From Roseobacter litoralis Och 149 (GTDB lineage Bacteria; Pseudomonadota; Alphaproteobacteria; Rhodobacterales; Rhodobacteraceae), in assembly GCF_000154785.2 (NCBI RefSeq), contig NC_015730.1, forward strand, positions 2,914,001 through 2,978,000: 64,000 bases of DNA, written 5' to 3'. A program made the position numbers and the translations under genes. Each line of letters opens with the position of its first letter. The stretch's first letter is position 1. The notes below the pieces were generated by a model. That model worked only from the letters and a program-made list of their open reading frames with translations, was not told the origin of the DNA and did no database searches. Below, one piece after another: positions 18,349 through 26,652 of the stretch.

Positions 18349-19690
18349 GTGTGGATAGCTCCTGCTCCACCCGGCGTCGCAATGCGCCATACTGCAGTTG
18401 TCTATCACTGCTATGAAAGGAGCTACCCAATGCAAGTTACAACAATCGGTATCGATCTGGCCAAACATGTTTTTCAGGTTCACGGAATTACTGAGGATGG
18501 AGAGGTTGTCTTCAATCGAGCGATCCGGCGCGCACAACTCATGCAGTTCTTCATCAATCTGGAGCCCTGTTTGATCGGCATGGAGGCATGCGGGTCCAGC
18601 CACTATTGGGCGCGAGAACTGACCAAGCTTGGGCACGATGTTCGCTTGATCCCAGCCAATTATGTGAAGCCCTATGTCAAACGCGGCAAATCTGACGCGA
18701 ATGATGCCGAAGCTATATGTGAAGCGGTGACACGCCCGACGATGCGGTTTGTTGCGCCCAAATCCGAGGAACAGCAGGCCGTCTTGTTCCTGCATTGTGC
18801 GCGCGATTTGATCGTCAGGCAACGAACACAACTCAGCAACATGCTTCGCAGTTTGCTCGCCGAGTTTGGTGTCATCATTCCACAAGGAACCGGAGCCGCA
18901 GTCAAATACGCCAAAGGTGTTCTGGAGGGAGAAAAGCCCGCCCTTCCGCAAATCGCAATTGATGTTCTGAAACAACTTAGCCACCAACTTGTCGCTATGC
19001 ATCTCCGGTTCCGCTGGTACGAGATGCGCATGCGACTTCATTCGAAACTGGACAAACGCGTTATGCTGTTGCGCACGATCCCAGGCGTTGGCCCTGTGAC
19101 CGCGTCCGCCATTGTTGCCACTATCGGCGACGCAAAACAGTTTAAGAATGGTCGACAATTTGCAGCGTGGCTGGGGCTCACACCTCTGAACATGTCGAGT
19201 GGCGGAAAAGAACGATTAGGACGGATCACAAAAATGGGTGACCGATACATTCGGCGTCTTTTGGTGACCGGGATGACAGCGAGATTGCGGCAAATGAAAG
19301 TGAATCCTGACCGCGTCGATCCATGGGCTATCGGCCTTCTTGAGCGCAAACCTGCTCGACTGGCGACCGTTGCAATGGCAAACAAGACTGCTCGAATTGT
19401 CTGGGCGGTGTTAACCAAGAACGAATACTACCGGCCTCACACAGCCTAACAAAAGGAACACCCGAGACAGCAAGACCTACGAAATGATGGCGCACAGTCA
19501 GCCCGCCAACCAAGACACCCCGTCGAATGTCCAGGACACATTGTTGTTCGATAAGCCGTTTGGGACTTGGTCGCGGAAACCATCAGGGCCGGCGGCTACG
19601 AGTGCCGCGCAAACAGGCCGGACACACGTCTGCTTCTGACCAGTGCGAAATTACTTCAAATATGTCTTGCTATGCAGGAGCTATCCACAC
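18349..19690 (+). mobile_element. IS110 family (IS1111-type) insertion sequence, copy 2
   Basis: The element is 1342 bp with 17-bp inverted ends at 18349-18365 and 19674-19690. It is the same element as the copy at 4143-5484, but in opposite orientation; the shared block is 18341-19693. The bases just before the left end (AGCGGATG) are also shared with copy 1, so they are either part of the element or a conserved target. The two copies bracket 12.9 kb and could support inversion by homologous recombination. Confidence 0.9.
18430..19449 (+). CDS. IS110 family transposase, copy 2
   Basis: A 339-residue protein identical in sequence to the transposase of copy 1; the one base change I found is silent (GGA versus GGG in the TEDGEVVF segment). 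The start is the ATG at 18430 with AAAGGAG at 18416-18422. All DEDD residues and the C-terminal Transposase_20 segment are intact. The large antisense frame across it (18163-19158) is a shadow. Confidence 0.95.
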   Translation: MQVTTIGIDLAKHVFQVHGITEDGEVVFNRAIRRAQLMQFFINLEPCLIGMEACGSSHYWARELTKLGHDVRLIPANYVKPYVKRGKSDANDAEAICEAVTRPTMRFVAPKSEEQQAVLFLHCARDLIVRQRTQLSNMLRSLLAEFGVIIPQGTGAAVKYAKGVLEGEKPALPQIAIDVLKQLSHQLVAMHLRFRWYEMRMRLHSKLDKRVMLLRTIPGVGPVTASAIVATIGDAKQFKNGRQFAAWLGLTPLNMSSGGKERLGRITKMGDRYIRRLLVTGMTARLRQMKVNPDRVDPWAIGLLERKPARLATVAMANKTARIVWAVLTKNEYYRPHTA

Positions 19691-19770
19691 AGGGCATTGG
19701 CCAGTCACACCTGACTGAGGTAGCAACCACTGAGTGACTCAAGTCCATCTATGCAGCAGGCAATCATGAA

Positions 19771-20205
19771 TTACGCAGCGCTCTTCCATTTCGTGGGAGT
19801 AACGTAAACGACGCTGTCATCCACGCTGACCATCACATCGCCTTCCTGAATATTGATCTGCAGCTTCATCGTGCGGCTTGCCAGCTGTGCCAGTGCGCCT
19901 GTGTCCGTCTCGGAGAAATTTATCACCTGAAGATTATCAAAACGGGTGGTGCTATTATTGATCTTGTCCCACCAAATCTCGGCAGTCCTGCCGCCATAGG
20001 AATAAACAATCACCTTGTCGGCTTTGCCACAAGATTGACGCATCACCTTCTCGCTTGGAAGTCCCAGGGCCACCCATACATCAAGTTCTCCGCTCAGGCT
20101 TTTCTGCCAAATGTCTGGCTCGTCATCCGTTGAAAGGCCTTTCGTCATTTCCAAATGCTCATGAGCGTTTAGCGCAAAAGCGACGATGCGTATTTTATCG
20201 GCTGC
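19771..20205 (-). pseudogene. yaeQ: YaeQ family protein, N-terminally truncated
   Basis: The frame reads KIRIVAFALNAHEHLEMTKG, then STDDEPDIWQKSLSGELDVW, then GRTAEIWWDKI, RFDNLQVINF and a final NIQEGDVMVSVDD, which is the YaeQ family throughout. YaeQ has a PD-(D/E)XK-like fold and is normally about 180 residues. Here the first roughly 35-40 residues are gone: the homology stops near 20205, where the sequence switches to the tail of nadE on the opposite strand. The open frame continues to 20238 but encodes foreign residues. Probably non-functional. Confidence 0.85.
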
Positions 20206-20422
20206 GCCCACTGACGGCTTATGGGGGGATAACCGCACCGACGAGGACCAAATCGGAGCCAGCTACAACGAACTCGAATGGGCAATGACTTTCGACGGAG
20301 ACAGATCAACACTCGACGAACGGCAACTAGCCGTGCTTGCCATCTACGATCGCCTCCACAGTGCTAATCGTCACAAGATGGAGCCAATCCCAGTTTGCAA
20401 CATCCCAAATGCGTTGCGATAG
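20186..20422 (+). pseudogene. nadE: NAD synthase C-terminal fragment
   Basis: From about 20203 the plus strand reads AAPTDGLWGDNRTDEDQIGA, then SYNELEWAM, and ends with HKMEPIPVCNIP, which is the C-terminal part of NH3-dependent NAD synthase. About 75 residues remain of roughly 270-320. The catalytic ATP-binding N-terminal part is missing, so this copy cannot work. The first few codons belong to yaeQ on the other strand. The junction marks a deletion or inversion breakpoint; the cell must carry another nadE. Confidence 0.75.
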
Positions 20423-20661
20423 CTCATCCAAAAATGGCAGCTTTAGATCGCAGTGCCCAAGCCGATCAAGCACAAGCATTCGGGAACGGGAGGAATGCGC
20501 AGTCAACATGGCAGTGTTCGCCGTTGCAGTGAAAATCTGACAGCAGTTTGGAGCATTTACGGTAGGAGCGTTGCCGGGCACCGGTGACGCTTAGCATTTG
20601 CAAGGCAGAAACCCACGTCAATGGCACTGAAACTGTAAACTAGGCACTATCGGCTGTAGAA

Positions 20662-20919
20662 ATGGCTACCGCTATCTGTAACGACCAAAACCAATTCAGA
20701 ATCTACCTACGTGAGAAAACGCGCCCGACAATGGCTCTGATATTCACCTTCGCGTACATCACATCGTTGATTGCGCGGACCTACGGCGGGGCCTTCAACA
20801 CGCGGTTGGCTATGGACGGCATGCTATTGTTCCCCGGTTTGTTTTTGGGTTTGGTGTCGGCAAACGGGCACGACAATTCATTAGTAAAACCAAGCGCACA
20901 ATCTGGCCGCTTGTTCTGA
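20662..20919 (+). pseudogene. Membrane protein fragment, possibly transporter remnant
   Basis: An 85-codon frame with two hydrophobic spans (ALIFTFAYITSLIA and MDGMLLFPGLFLGLVSA). The pattern recalls the C-terminal helices of TauE/SafE-type exporters, but identity is too low to assert. There is no good ribosome-binding site and both ends look cut. Likely a fragment. Confidence 0.35.
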
Positions 20920-21229
20920 TTTACTACGTCGATGCCGGGTTAATTGCTGCATGGTGTGAATTGCGACAAATGGTAAGGCATTTCAGACTCAATCTCATAA
21001 TGCGATCAAAGCTCCAGAGCGACGACTTCGCGGGCCTCGGTGAGCCTCTGAATGAAGAGTGGGAAGCAACTCAATTGGCAGGCGTCCTGCCAACAAGAAA
21101 TCTTTAGCCCAGTCCAGAGCCGCCATTCAATTGAATGAAACGAACGGCAGGAATGTCCCGCGTTGTAGATCTAGAGGGGTCAATATCTCACCGTAGCCTA
21201 GACCAACGCGGCCAGGTCACAGCAGTGAG
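20920..21229. other. 310-bp region without a gene
   Basis: I see no gene, RNA or clear repeat here. It lies between a membrane-protein fragment and the 3' end of the LysR gene. Confidence 0.4.
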
Positions 21230-22129
21230 CTAACTTGCGCATTTGTTAAAGTTGCACCCGGGGCGACTTTCTAACGCCGTCGTTTGAAACGCGGATCGGA
21301 CCGCCTCTTTCATAGCAGCCTGTAGTTGGGTCTCCTTGGCCCCTCTCGCAGCCATGACCAACTTCGACGCAGGCGTCGATCCAAACCCTAGGTTTTCATC
21401 TACGGCGGCCAGACCAGAATGTAGGGATGATCGACCCAGCAGGCCAACGGCGATCCCGGCTTCGACGGCCGCGATCACGCCGGAAACGCTCTGGCTGGAA
21501 TAGGCGATCCGGTAGGGCTTGCCGCGCGCCTCAAGGGACGCAATCGCCACATCGCGCCACCAGCAGGCATGATCGAATAGGGCCACAGGCAGGCTTTCGC
21601 CGGTCGGGAAATCCCGATGTGTGGAGGTCATCCAGCATGTGGGGTCCTCGAACAAGACCTCCTCTTGCGGTTTCGGATGTTCCACTTCGTAAATGGCAAG
21701 ATCGAGCGCCCCTTTTTCCAGCGCATTGGGGAACTCTGTGCTCAACGCACAAGTTACGACAAGCTCGACCCCGGGATGATGGCGCGTGAAGGCAGAAATG
21801 ATCTCCACCAGCTTAGCCCTGCCATGATCGTCAGGAATGCCCACATGCAGCTGGCCCGACACCGCGCACTGAGAAATTTCCCGCAGCGTCACATCAAGGC
21901 GCGCCGTCACATCCTGGGCAACGGGCAGTAGCCGACGTCCGGTCTCGCTCAACACGACGCCGCGCCCGTGACGGTCGAACACAGATCGCCCCAGGATAGC
22001 CTCAAGGCGTTTGACCTGAATGCTGGTGGCGGATTGCGATCTGTGGATGCGCGCAGCGCCATCAGTAACACTTCCCGCCTGAGCGACAGCTAGGAAGGTG
22101 CGAAGCAAGTCACTATCAAGATTTTCCAT
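21230..22129 (-). CDS. LysR family transcriptional regulator
   Basis: About 299 residues from the ATG at 22129 (an ATG at 22135 gives 301). Residues 1-60 are the LysR winged helix-turn-helix (DLLRTFLAVAQAGSVTDGAA, then QSATSIQVKRLEAILG). The rest is a LysR substrate-binding domain (GQLHVGIPDDHG and GALDLAIYEVE). It is divergent from the permease gene at 22215, with 85 bp between starts, so it most likely controls that gene in response to a small ligand. This inference rests on the usual behaviour of the family. The C-terminal tail has two cysteines (GCNFNKCAS), which is uncommon. Confidence 0.9.
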   Translation of the reverse strand: MENLDSDLLRTFLAVAQAGSVTDGAARIHRSQSATSIQVKRLEAILGRSVFDRHGRGVVLSETGRRLLPVAQDVTARLDVTLREISQCAVSGQLHVGIPDDHGRAKLVEIISAFTRHHPGVELVVTCALSTEFPNALEKGALDLAIYEVEHPKPQEEVLFEDPTCWMTSTHRDFPTGESLPVALFDHACWWRDVAIASLEARGKPYRIAYSSQSVSGVIAAVEAGIAVGLLGRSSLHSGLAAVDENLGFGSTPASKLVMAARGAKETQLQAAMKEAVRSAFQTTALESRPGCNFNKCAS

Positions 22130-22214
22130 TTGCAAATCCGATGGCAGGTATTCAAGCTATTCGTTTCACATATGCTTTGTCGATCGCTATTTTGCAAGGT
22201 CAAAGGAATATTCC

Positions 22215-23237
22215 ATGGCCGATCAAACCATAGTGCGCCGAGGCACAAGCAAGAAGCGTGCGCTCTGGAGCCTTTGCCTTGCCTTGCTTGCAGGCATCTC
22301 ATTTGCATGGCCTGAGCATGTGCTGAACGCCACGCTATTTGTTGGATGGGGCCTTGTCACCGTCGCCCCCATCGTTATCCCCGGTATCCTTCTTGCAGCT
22401 TGGATCATCGCCAGTGGCGCGGATACGCACATAGCCAGCGCGTTTGAAGGAAGGACGCTGCGCGCGGTAGCGGCTGCATCGCTGATCGGAGCCATCACAC
22501 CGGTCTGCGGTGTGACAGTTCTACCACTGATGGTCGGTCTCTTGGCGGCGGGCGTGCCGCTTGCGCCAATCATGGCGTTCTGGCTCTCGTCTCCCATTAC
22601 CGATCCGGCCATGCTTGCCACAACGGCTGCAACGCTTGGTCTGAGCTTTGCAATTGGCAAACTGGTGGCAGCAATCGGGTTGGGGGTGTTCGGCGGCGCG
22701 ACCACCGCATTGTTCGCCAAGTCGCCTTGGGCATTGAACCCGCTTCGTGACAATGGTCTGGCCCGACAACTGAGTGCTGCGCGATGCGGTGATGTTCAAA
22801 GCTTCGAACCAAAGGTCTGGCGCACCGCTGAACGGCGTCAGTCTTTCAGCACACAGTTCCGCGCAACAGCGCGGATCATCGTGATTTGCCTGATACCGGC
22901 TTTTGCCGCCGAATATGCCCTGAACGCGGCGCTGACACCGGGGTCGCTTGCCGCATATGTTGGTGAAGATCAATGGTGGGCTATTCCCGCTGCCGTCTTT
23001 GTAGGTGCCCCGGCCTACATCGATGGCTATGCGGCTTTGCCCCTGGCGCGTGGCCTCATTGATAACGGCATGTCCGAAGGGGCCGCGATGGCCTTTCTGA
23101 TCTCAGGCGGTGTGGTAAGCATCTGGGGCGCGATGGCCATCGCGCCTGTGCTGAAACTAAAACCGTTCCTGCTGTATCTGCTGCTCGCGGTGCTAGGGTC
23201 TTTGGCAGCAGGATACGCTTTCGAGTGGGTCATTTGA
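22215..23237 (+). CDS. Permease of the PF03773 (ArsP/DUF318-like) type
   Basis: A 340-residue inner-membrane protein with about eight to ten hydrophobic segments. The start at 22215 follows AAAGGA; the longer frame from 22098 is rejected because it overlaps the LysR start. The segment TPVCGVTVLPLMVGLLAAGV, followed by AFWLSSPITDPAM and mirrored later by FVGAPAYIDGYAALPLARGL, matches the two-fold layout of the DUF318 permease family, some members of which export arsenic or organoarsenicals. The actual substrate is not evident and no ars genes are nearby. Probable regulation by the divergent LysR gene. Confidence 0.75.
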   Translation: MADQTIVRRGTSKKRALWSLCLALLAGISFAWPEHVLNATLFVGWGLVTVAPIVIPGILLAAWIIASGADTHIASAFEGRTLRAVAAASLIGAITPVCGVTVLPLMVGLLAAGVPLAPIMAFWLSSPITDPAMLATTAATLGLSFAIGKLVAAIGLGVFGGATTALFAKSPWALNPLRDNGLARQLSAARCGDVQSFEPKVWRTAERRQSFSTQFRATARIIVICLIPAFAAEYALNAALTPGSLAAYVGEDQWWAIPAAVFVGAPAYIDGYAALPLARGLIDNGMSEGAAMAFLISGGVVSIWGAMAIAPVLKLKPFLLYLLLAVLGSLAAGYAFEWVI

Positions 23238-23410
23238 AGTCTGGTATCGGCTTGGAAGCAGGCCTTGGTAAAGATCTGAAAGATCCCTAAATGTACCAAT
23301 TAATGCATAGCCCGGCGAAAGACTGGTTTTCCAGAAGCCTGACACTGGTGACCAACGCTGCCAAGGAGTGCAGTACGCCGACCATACTGCCTTCTGCGCG
23401 GTAGCGAATG

Positions 23411-24292
23411 TCAGGTTCGGCTTCGTAGACAAACAATCATGGCAGCAAGGACAATTATGGAACAAGCAAAGGCTGTCGCAGTGATTTCCTCGCCAAGAAA
23501 CAATGCTGACCAAGCGAGAGCAACGAGCGGTAGAAGTAGGTTAATCTGGCCAATCCGGGCAATGCCGCCAAGGGAAAGACCCCGATACCAGAACACTGAC
23601 GCCAGAAACATGCTGACGATCCCGAGATAGGCCAGCGAAATCCAGCTTGACGCCGCAACAGCTTCGATGTCGATCTCTCTGGCTCGCACCAAGAGCGGGA
23701 CAATTGCCGCTGGCGTCAGAAAAAGCATTGCCCAACTCAGCGTGGCAGTCCCTCCAATTTCACGTGATACTCGGCCCCCTTCGACATAGGCGACGCCCAG
23801 ACTCAACATGCCAAGCAAGAGCCATCCATCTGAGAGGCTAAGATGTCCTCCCCCTGCGTCGTATGCGAAATAGAAAACTGCACAGAATCCCACAATAGAA
23901 GCAGTCCAGAAAGCGATTGATGGCCGCTCGCCAGTGCGTACCACCGCGATAATAGCGGTTGCAGCAGGGGCAAGACCGGTCACGACAGCACCATGCACGG
24001 CGGGCACCTTTTCTAGCGCCAAGGCAAGAAAGAATGGGTAACCCACCGCCAGACCGAGGCCCATGACGATAATGGGCAGCACAAACCTGCGCTCTGGAAA
24101 CCTTGTTTGTCGGCTCAGGACCAGAAAAATCGCACCAAGGAGGCCCGCCATAACGATCCGTGCGCTGGTGATGTCCAGCGGCGAAAAATCGAAGACCGCT
24201 GTACGCGTGGCGACAAGCGTTCCGCTGAACCCAAGCATTCCGAGAACACCAAAGAAAATCCCGGCTGAAAGATTTGTTGATTGAGCATTCAT
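23411..24292 (-). CDS. EamA/DMT family transporter
   Basis: A 293-residue inner-membrane protein with ten hydrophobic spans arranged as two EamA repeats (first about residues 10-140, second about 155-290, ending FLGEEITATAFACSIIVLAA). DMT family members export small metabolites or amino-acid derivatives; the substrate cannot be assigned. Its ATG at 24292 overlaps the TGA of the VOC gene (ATGA), so the two genes form a translationally coupled pair. A VOC protein and exporter together suggest resistance or detoxification, as an inference only. Confidence 0.9.
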   Translation of the reverse strand: MNAQSTNLSAGIFFGVLGMLGFSGTLVATRTAVFDFSPLDITSARIVMAGLLGAIFLVLSRQTRFPERRFVLPIIVMGLGLAVGYPFFLALALEKVPAVHGAVVTGLAPAATAIIAVVRTGERPSIAFWTASIVGFCAVFYFAYDAGGGHLSLSDGWLLLGMLSLGVAYVEGGRVSREIGGTATLSWAMLFLTPAAIVPLLVRAREIDIEAVAASSWISLAYLGIVSMFLASVFWYRGLSLGGIARIGQINLLLPLVALAWSALFLGEEITATAFACSIIVLAAMIVCLRSRT

Positions 24293-24675
24293 GCCGTTGC
24301 CTCGCGTGGAAAAGTGACAACCTCTATTTTGTTGCCATCCAAATCGAAAATGAATGCACCAAAATAGGGTGTCTTCGCGCCCTGACGGTCCCTAGGCATA
24401 CCGGCATCAGACCCACCCTTTGCTAGCGCTACCGTATGAAAGCCGATGACAGCGTCTTTGGAAGGGCACCGAAAACAAACATGAGCACCACAATCTTGCG
24501 CAACAGCTCCCATGTTCGGCCGCTCATTCAGCCAGAATTCCGGATAGGACTTGCCAAATCCAACGCTGTGTTCGCGGGAAACAAGCTCACAGAGTCCTAT
24601 TTTTTCAAGAATTTCGACATAGAACGTCCGTGCCGCCGCAAGATCGGTGACCGATACGGACACATGGTCAATCAT
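24289..24675 (-). CDS. VOC family protein (glyoxalase/bleomycin-resistance fold)
   Basis: A 128-residue protein from the ATG at 24675, preceded by GGGGAGC. It opens with MIDHVSVSVTDLAAARTFYV and ends with FIFDLDGNKIEVVTF, the two ends of a VOC module; His4 and the Glu in KIEVV are candidate metal ligands. The function within this broad superfamily (ring cleavage, glutathione transfer, antibiotic sequestration) cannot be told. It overlaps the EamA exporter gene downstream by four bases. Confidence 0.88.
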   Translation of the reverse strand: MIDHVSVSVTDLAAARTFYVEILEKIGLCELVSREHSVGFGKSYPEFWLNERPNMGAVAQDCGAHVCFRCPSKDAVIGFHTVALAKGGSDAGMPRDRQGAKTPYFGAFIFDLDGNKIEVVTFPREATA

Positions 24676-24853
24676 TTGGTGCTCCCCATTGCGCATCCCG
24701 GCGCTGGTTTAGGAACTACTAGATCCTTTCCAACAGACATAACACCAATCTTGAGGATGATGGGCTTTCCCGGTGATGCCGTTTGTTTGAACCTATCGGT
24801 ACGGAAAGCATCCCCATTCAATACGTCAGAGGACCGGATCAAGCTCAAACTAC

Positions 24854-25249
24854 TTACTCGTCAGCTTTCAGCGAAAGGCGGGCTTCGCACAGAGGTCTGT
24901 TTGTTGGCCTCCTGTCGAAAAAAAGCACAAGCCCGCCTGCCATCATGATCAGGAATATGCCGCCCATCGTGCTGGCCTCAGGAACCTCAGCCCCCGCGGG
25001 TTGCACGACAAAGAGCACACCTGCGAAGCCAACCAGCACCGCGACCAAATGAACCTTGCTGATGGCTTCCAAACGGAAGACTGCCGATAGTAGAACAATG
25101 AACAGCGGGCTGGTATAAAGCGTTGCCGCGATGACCGATAAATCAAGCACCGGAATCGCGGCATAGATCGCCAAATACATTGCAACCAACGATGTGCTGC
25201 GCACACAGACCCAAACCCAACTATTCACGCGGATGCGCCCCTTTGCCAA
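24854..25249 (-). pseudogene. DMT family transporter remnant
   Basis: The 131-codon frame reads like the second EamA repeat of a DMT transporter (MYLAIYAAIPVLDLSVIAAT, SPLFIVLLSAVF, LVAVLVGFAGVLFVVQP). The whole first repeat is missing and the C-terminus ends in a charged foreign tail. It is a broken exporter gene, different from the intact one at 23411. Confidence 0.65.
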
Positions 25250-25491
25250 CCTTCGTGAACCTTGGACCTGTCGCGGTTTGATGCCGCCCCTTCAGTATCC
25301 GCCAGTGGCGCGCGCGCACCCAACGTCAAGAGCGACAGGGAAAGATCGTACCGCTCTGAGATCATTGAGTGTTCTGTGACAGGCTCCCACAGCCACGTAC
25401 CTCCATCGAGTCTAGTCGGTTCGATCAGTCCAACACTTCCGGCATTACGCGCCACCGGCGACGTCAAGGGGATTTCTCGCGGCGGCAGCCG

Positions 25492-25599
25492 ATGTCGCCG
25501 GAAGTCGAAGAAGACCTGATGGCAACCTGCGCTGCTGTGCTGGCAATCCGCATGGACTTGATGAAAGCGCTTGGTTACCCCGTCGAGGATGATAAATGA
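25492..25599 (+). pseudogene. C-terminal remnant of a mobilisation accessory gene
   Basis: About 35 codons ending SPEVEEDLMATCAAVLAIRM and MKALGYPVEDDK, with the TGA at 25597-25599 overlapping the relaxase ATG (ATGA). The coupling to a relaxase suggests a MobC-like accessory protein. The frame continues upstream to 25369 but without recognisable sequence, so only the tail seems genuine. Assignment is by context. Confidence 0.4.
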
Positions 25600-26115
25600 T
25601 CCTCAACGGCAATCAGCGTGGCGGCGGTCTCAAGCTGGCGACCCACCTTATGAACATTCACGACAATGATCATGTCGAAGTACATGAACTGCGCGGCTTC
25701 ACGGCTGAAACCCTGCACGGCGCGTTTCGGGAAGCTGATGCGATCTCCAAAGGGACAAAATGCCAGCAATATCTGTTTTCCCTGAGCATCAACCCTCCTG
25801 AGACGGAACGGGTTTCGACTGCTGACATCCTGAATGCGGTTGAACGCACGGAAAAGAAACTGGGGTTGGACGATCAGGCCCGTGCGATTGTCTTTCATGA
25901 GAAAAATGGACGACGACATGCCCATGTTGTCTGGTCTCGCATTGATGTGATCGACATGAAAGCCATCAACCTGCCCTTCTATCACACTCGGTTAAAAGAA
26001 GTATCCAAGGACCTATTTCTGGAGCATGGCTGGCGATTACCGGATGGATATCGGGACAGGCGCAACCGGGACCCCCGTATTTTTTCATTGGCTGAATGGC
26101 AGCAGGCGAAGCGGC
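25596..26115 (+). pseudogene. Relaxase/mobilisation nuclease, truncated after the catalytic domain
   Basis: The N-terminus is intact: MILNGNQRGGGLKLATHLMN is the typical start of MobA/VirD2-like relaxases, and GRRHAHVVWSRID holds the histidine motif near residue 110. Relaxases nick oriT and lead DNA transfer. The homology runs to about SLAEWQQAKR (near residue 175) and then gives way, near 26100-26115, to the tail of a serine recombinase read in a different frame. The open frame continues to 26210 with foreign residues. The C-terminal half of the gene is therefore lost. Confidence 0.8.
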
Positions 26116-26475
26116 AATCTCCCCTGAAACCTCAACACTGCTTGAGCGGATCATGGAAACCTCCAATCCGGCAGTACTCGAAACCTATGAAGCCAAGATC
26201 GGGCAACTGAACAAACAGAAAGCACTATTGACCGAAAATATTGAAAATCGGACAGTTCCTTCTGGGAGCTTTGCCGAAAAACTAGAACCGGCCCTGACAT
26301 TCCTCTCAAGCCCTTGGAAAATATGGGAAAGTGGCAGTGTGGCAGCACGTAAACTGGTGCTCAAATTGGCTTTCACAGACCGCATCAGATACTGCCGAAA
26401 AGAGGGTGCTAGAACCGCCGAATTAGCGTTCCCGTTCAAGGCTTTAAGTGGGTTTACAGACCATGGATTCTGTTA
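26100..26475 (+). pseudogene. Serine recombinase C-terminal fragment
   Basis: In the frame from 26096 the protein reads SNPAVLETYEAKIGQLNKQK, then SFAEKLEPALTFLSSPWKIW, KLVLKLAFTDRIRYCRKEG and AFPFKALSGF. This is the C-terminal coiled-coil and end segment of large serine recombinases, and is not part of the recombinase at 886-2460. About 120 residues survive. It is fused on the left to a relaxase remnant and ends near 26475 at an att-like sequence. Confidence 0.75.
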
Positions 26476-26492
26476 TGGTGCCCGGAAGCGGA
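26476..26492 (+). repeat. att-like direct repeat of the tRNA-Phe 3' end
   Basis: TGGTGCCCGGAAGCGGA matches the end of the tRNA-Phe gene at 27893-27909 (TGGTGCCCGGGGGCGGA) in 15 of 17 positions and in the same orientation. Tyrosine integrases commonly use tRNA 3' ends, and a partial duplicate at the far side of the integrase gene is what an att remnant would look like. The match is short, so chance is possible. Confidence 0.45.
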
Positions 26493-26576
26493 GGTTCTGT
26501 TCCTCCTACAGGCACTTCTTCAGCTGGTCTTTCCAGCAAAACAAAGGGTATGCGAGGTGACGTACCGCTGTCAACA

Positions 26577-26651
26577 GGCACCACTTGTTCAGATATCCCA
26601 TTGGTTTTCCTCCAGTTTTTAGCAACTGCTTGGAGCCGTAGACCATGTCGG
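26577..26651 (+). repeat. 75-bp inverted repeat, left arm, bracketing the integrase gene
   Basis: These 75 bases are the reverse complement of 27825-27899 with one mismatch (AGATATCC versus AGTTATCC). The arm begins GGCACCA, the last seven bases of the tRNA-Phe gene, and ends one base before the integrase stop codon. The repeat as a whole copies the tRNA end, the intergenic stretch and the first codons of the integrase in inverted form. Confidence 0.9.
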
Positions 26652-26652
26652 C

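Noticed and set aside
18163..19158. A 331-codon minus-strand frame across IS110 copy 2, and its match in copy 1 at 4675-5496
   Set aside because: Antisense to the transposase; present in both copies only because the elements are near-identical.
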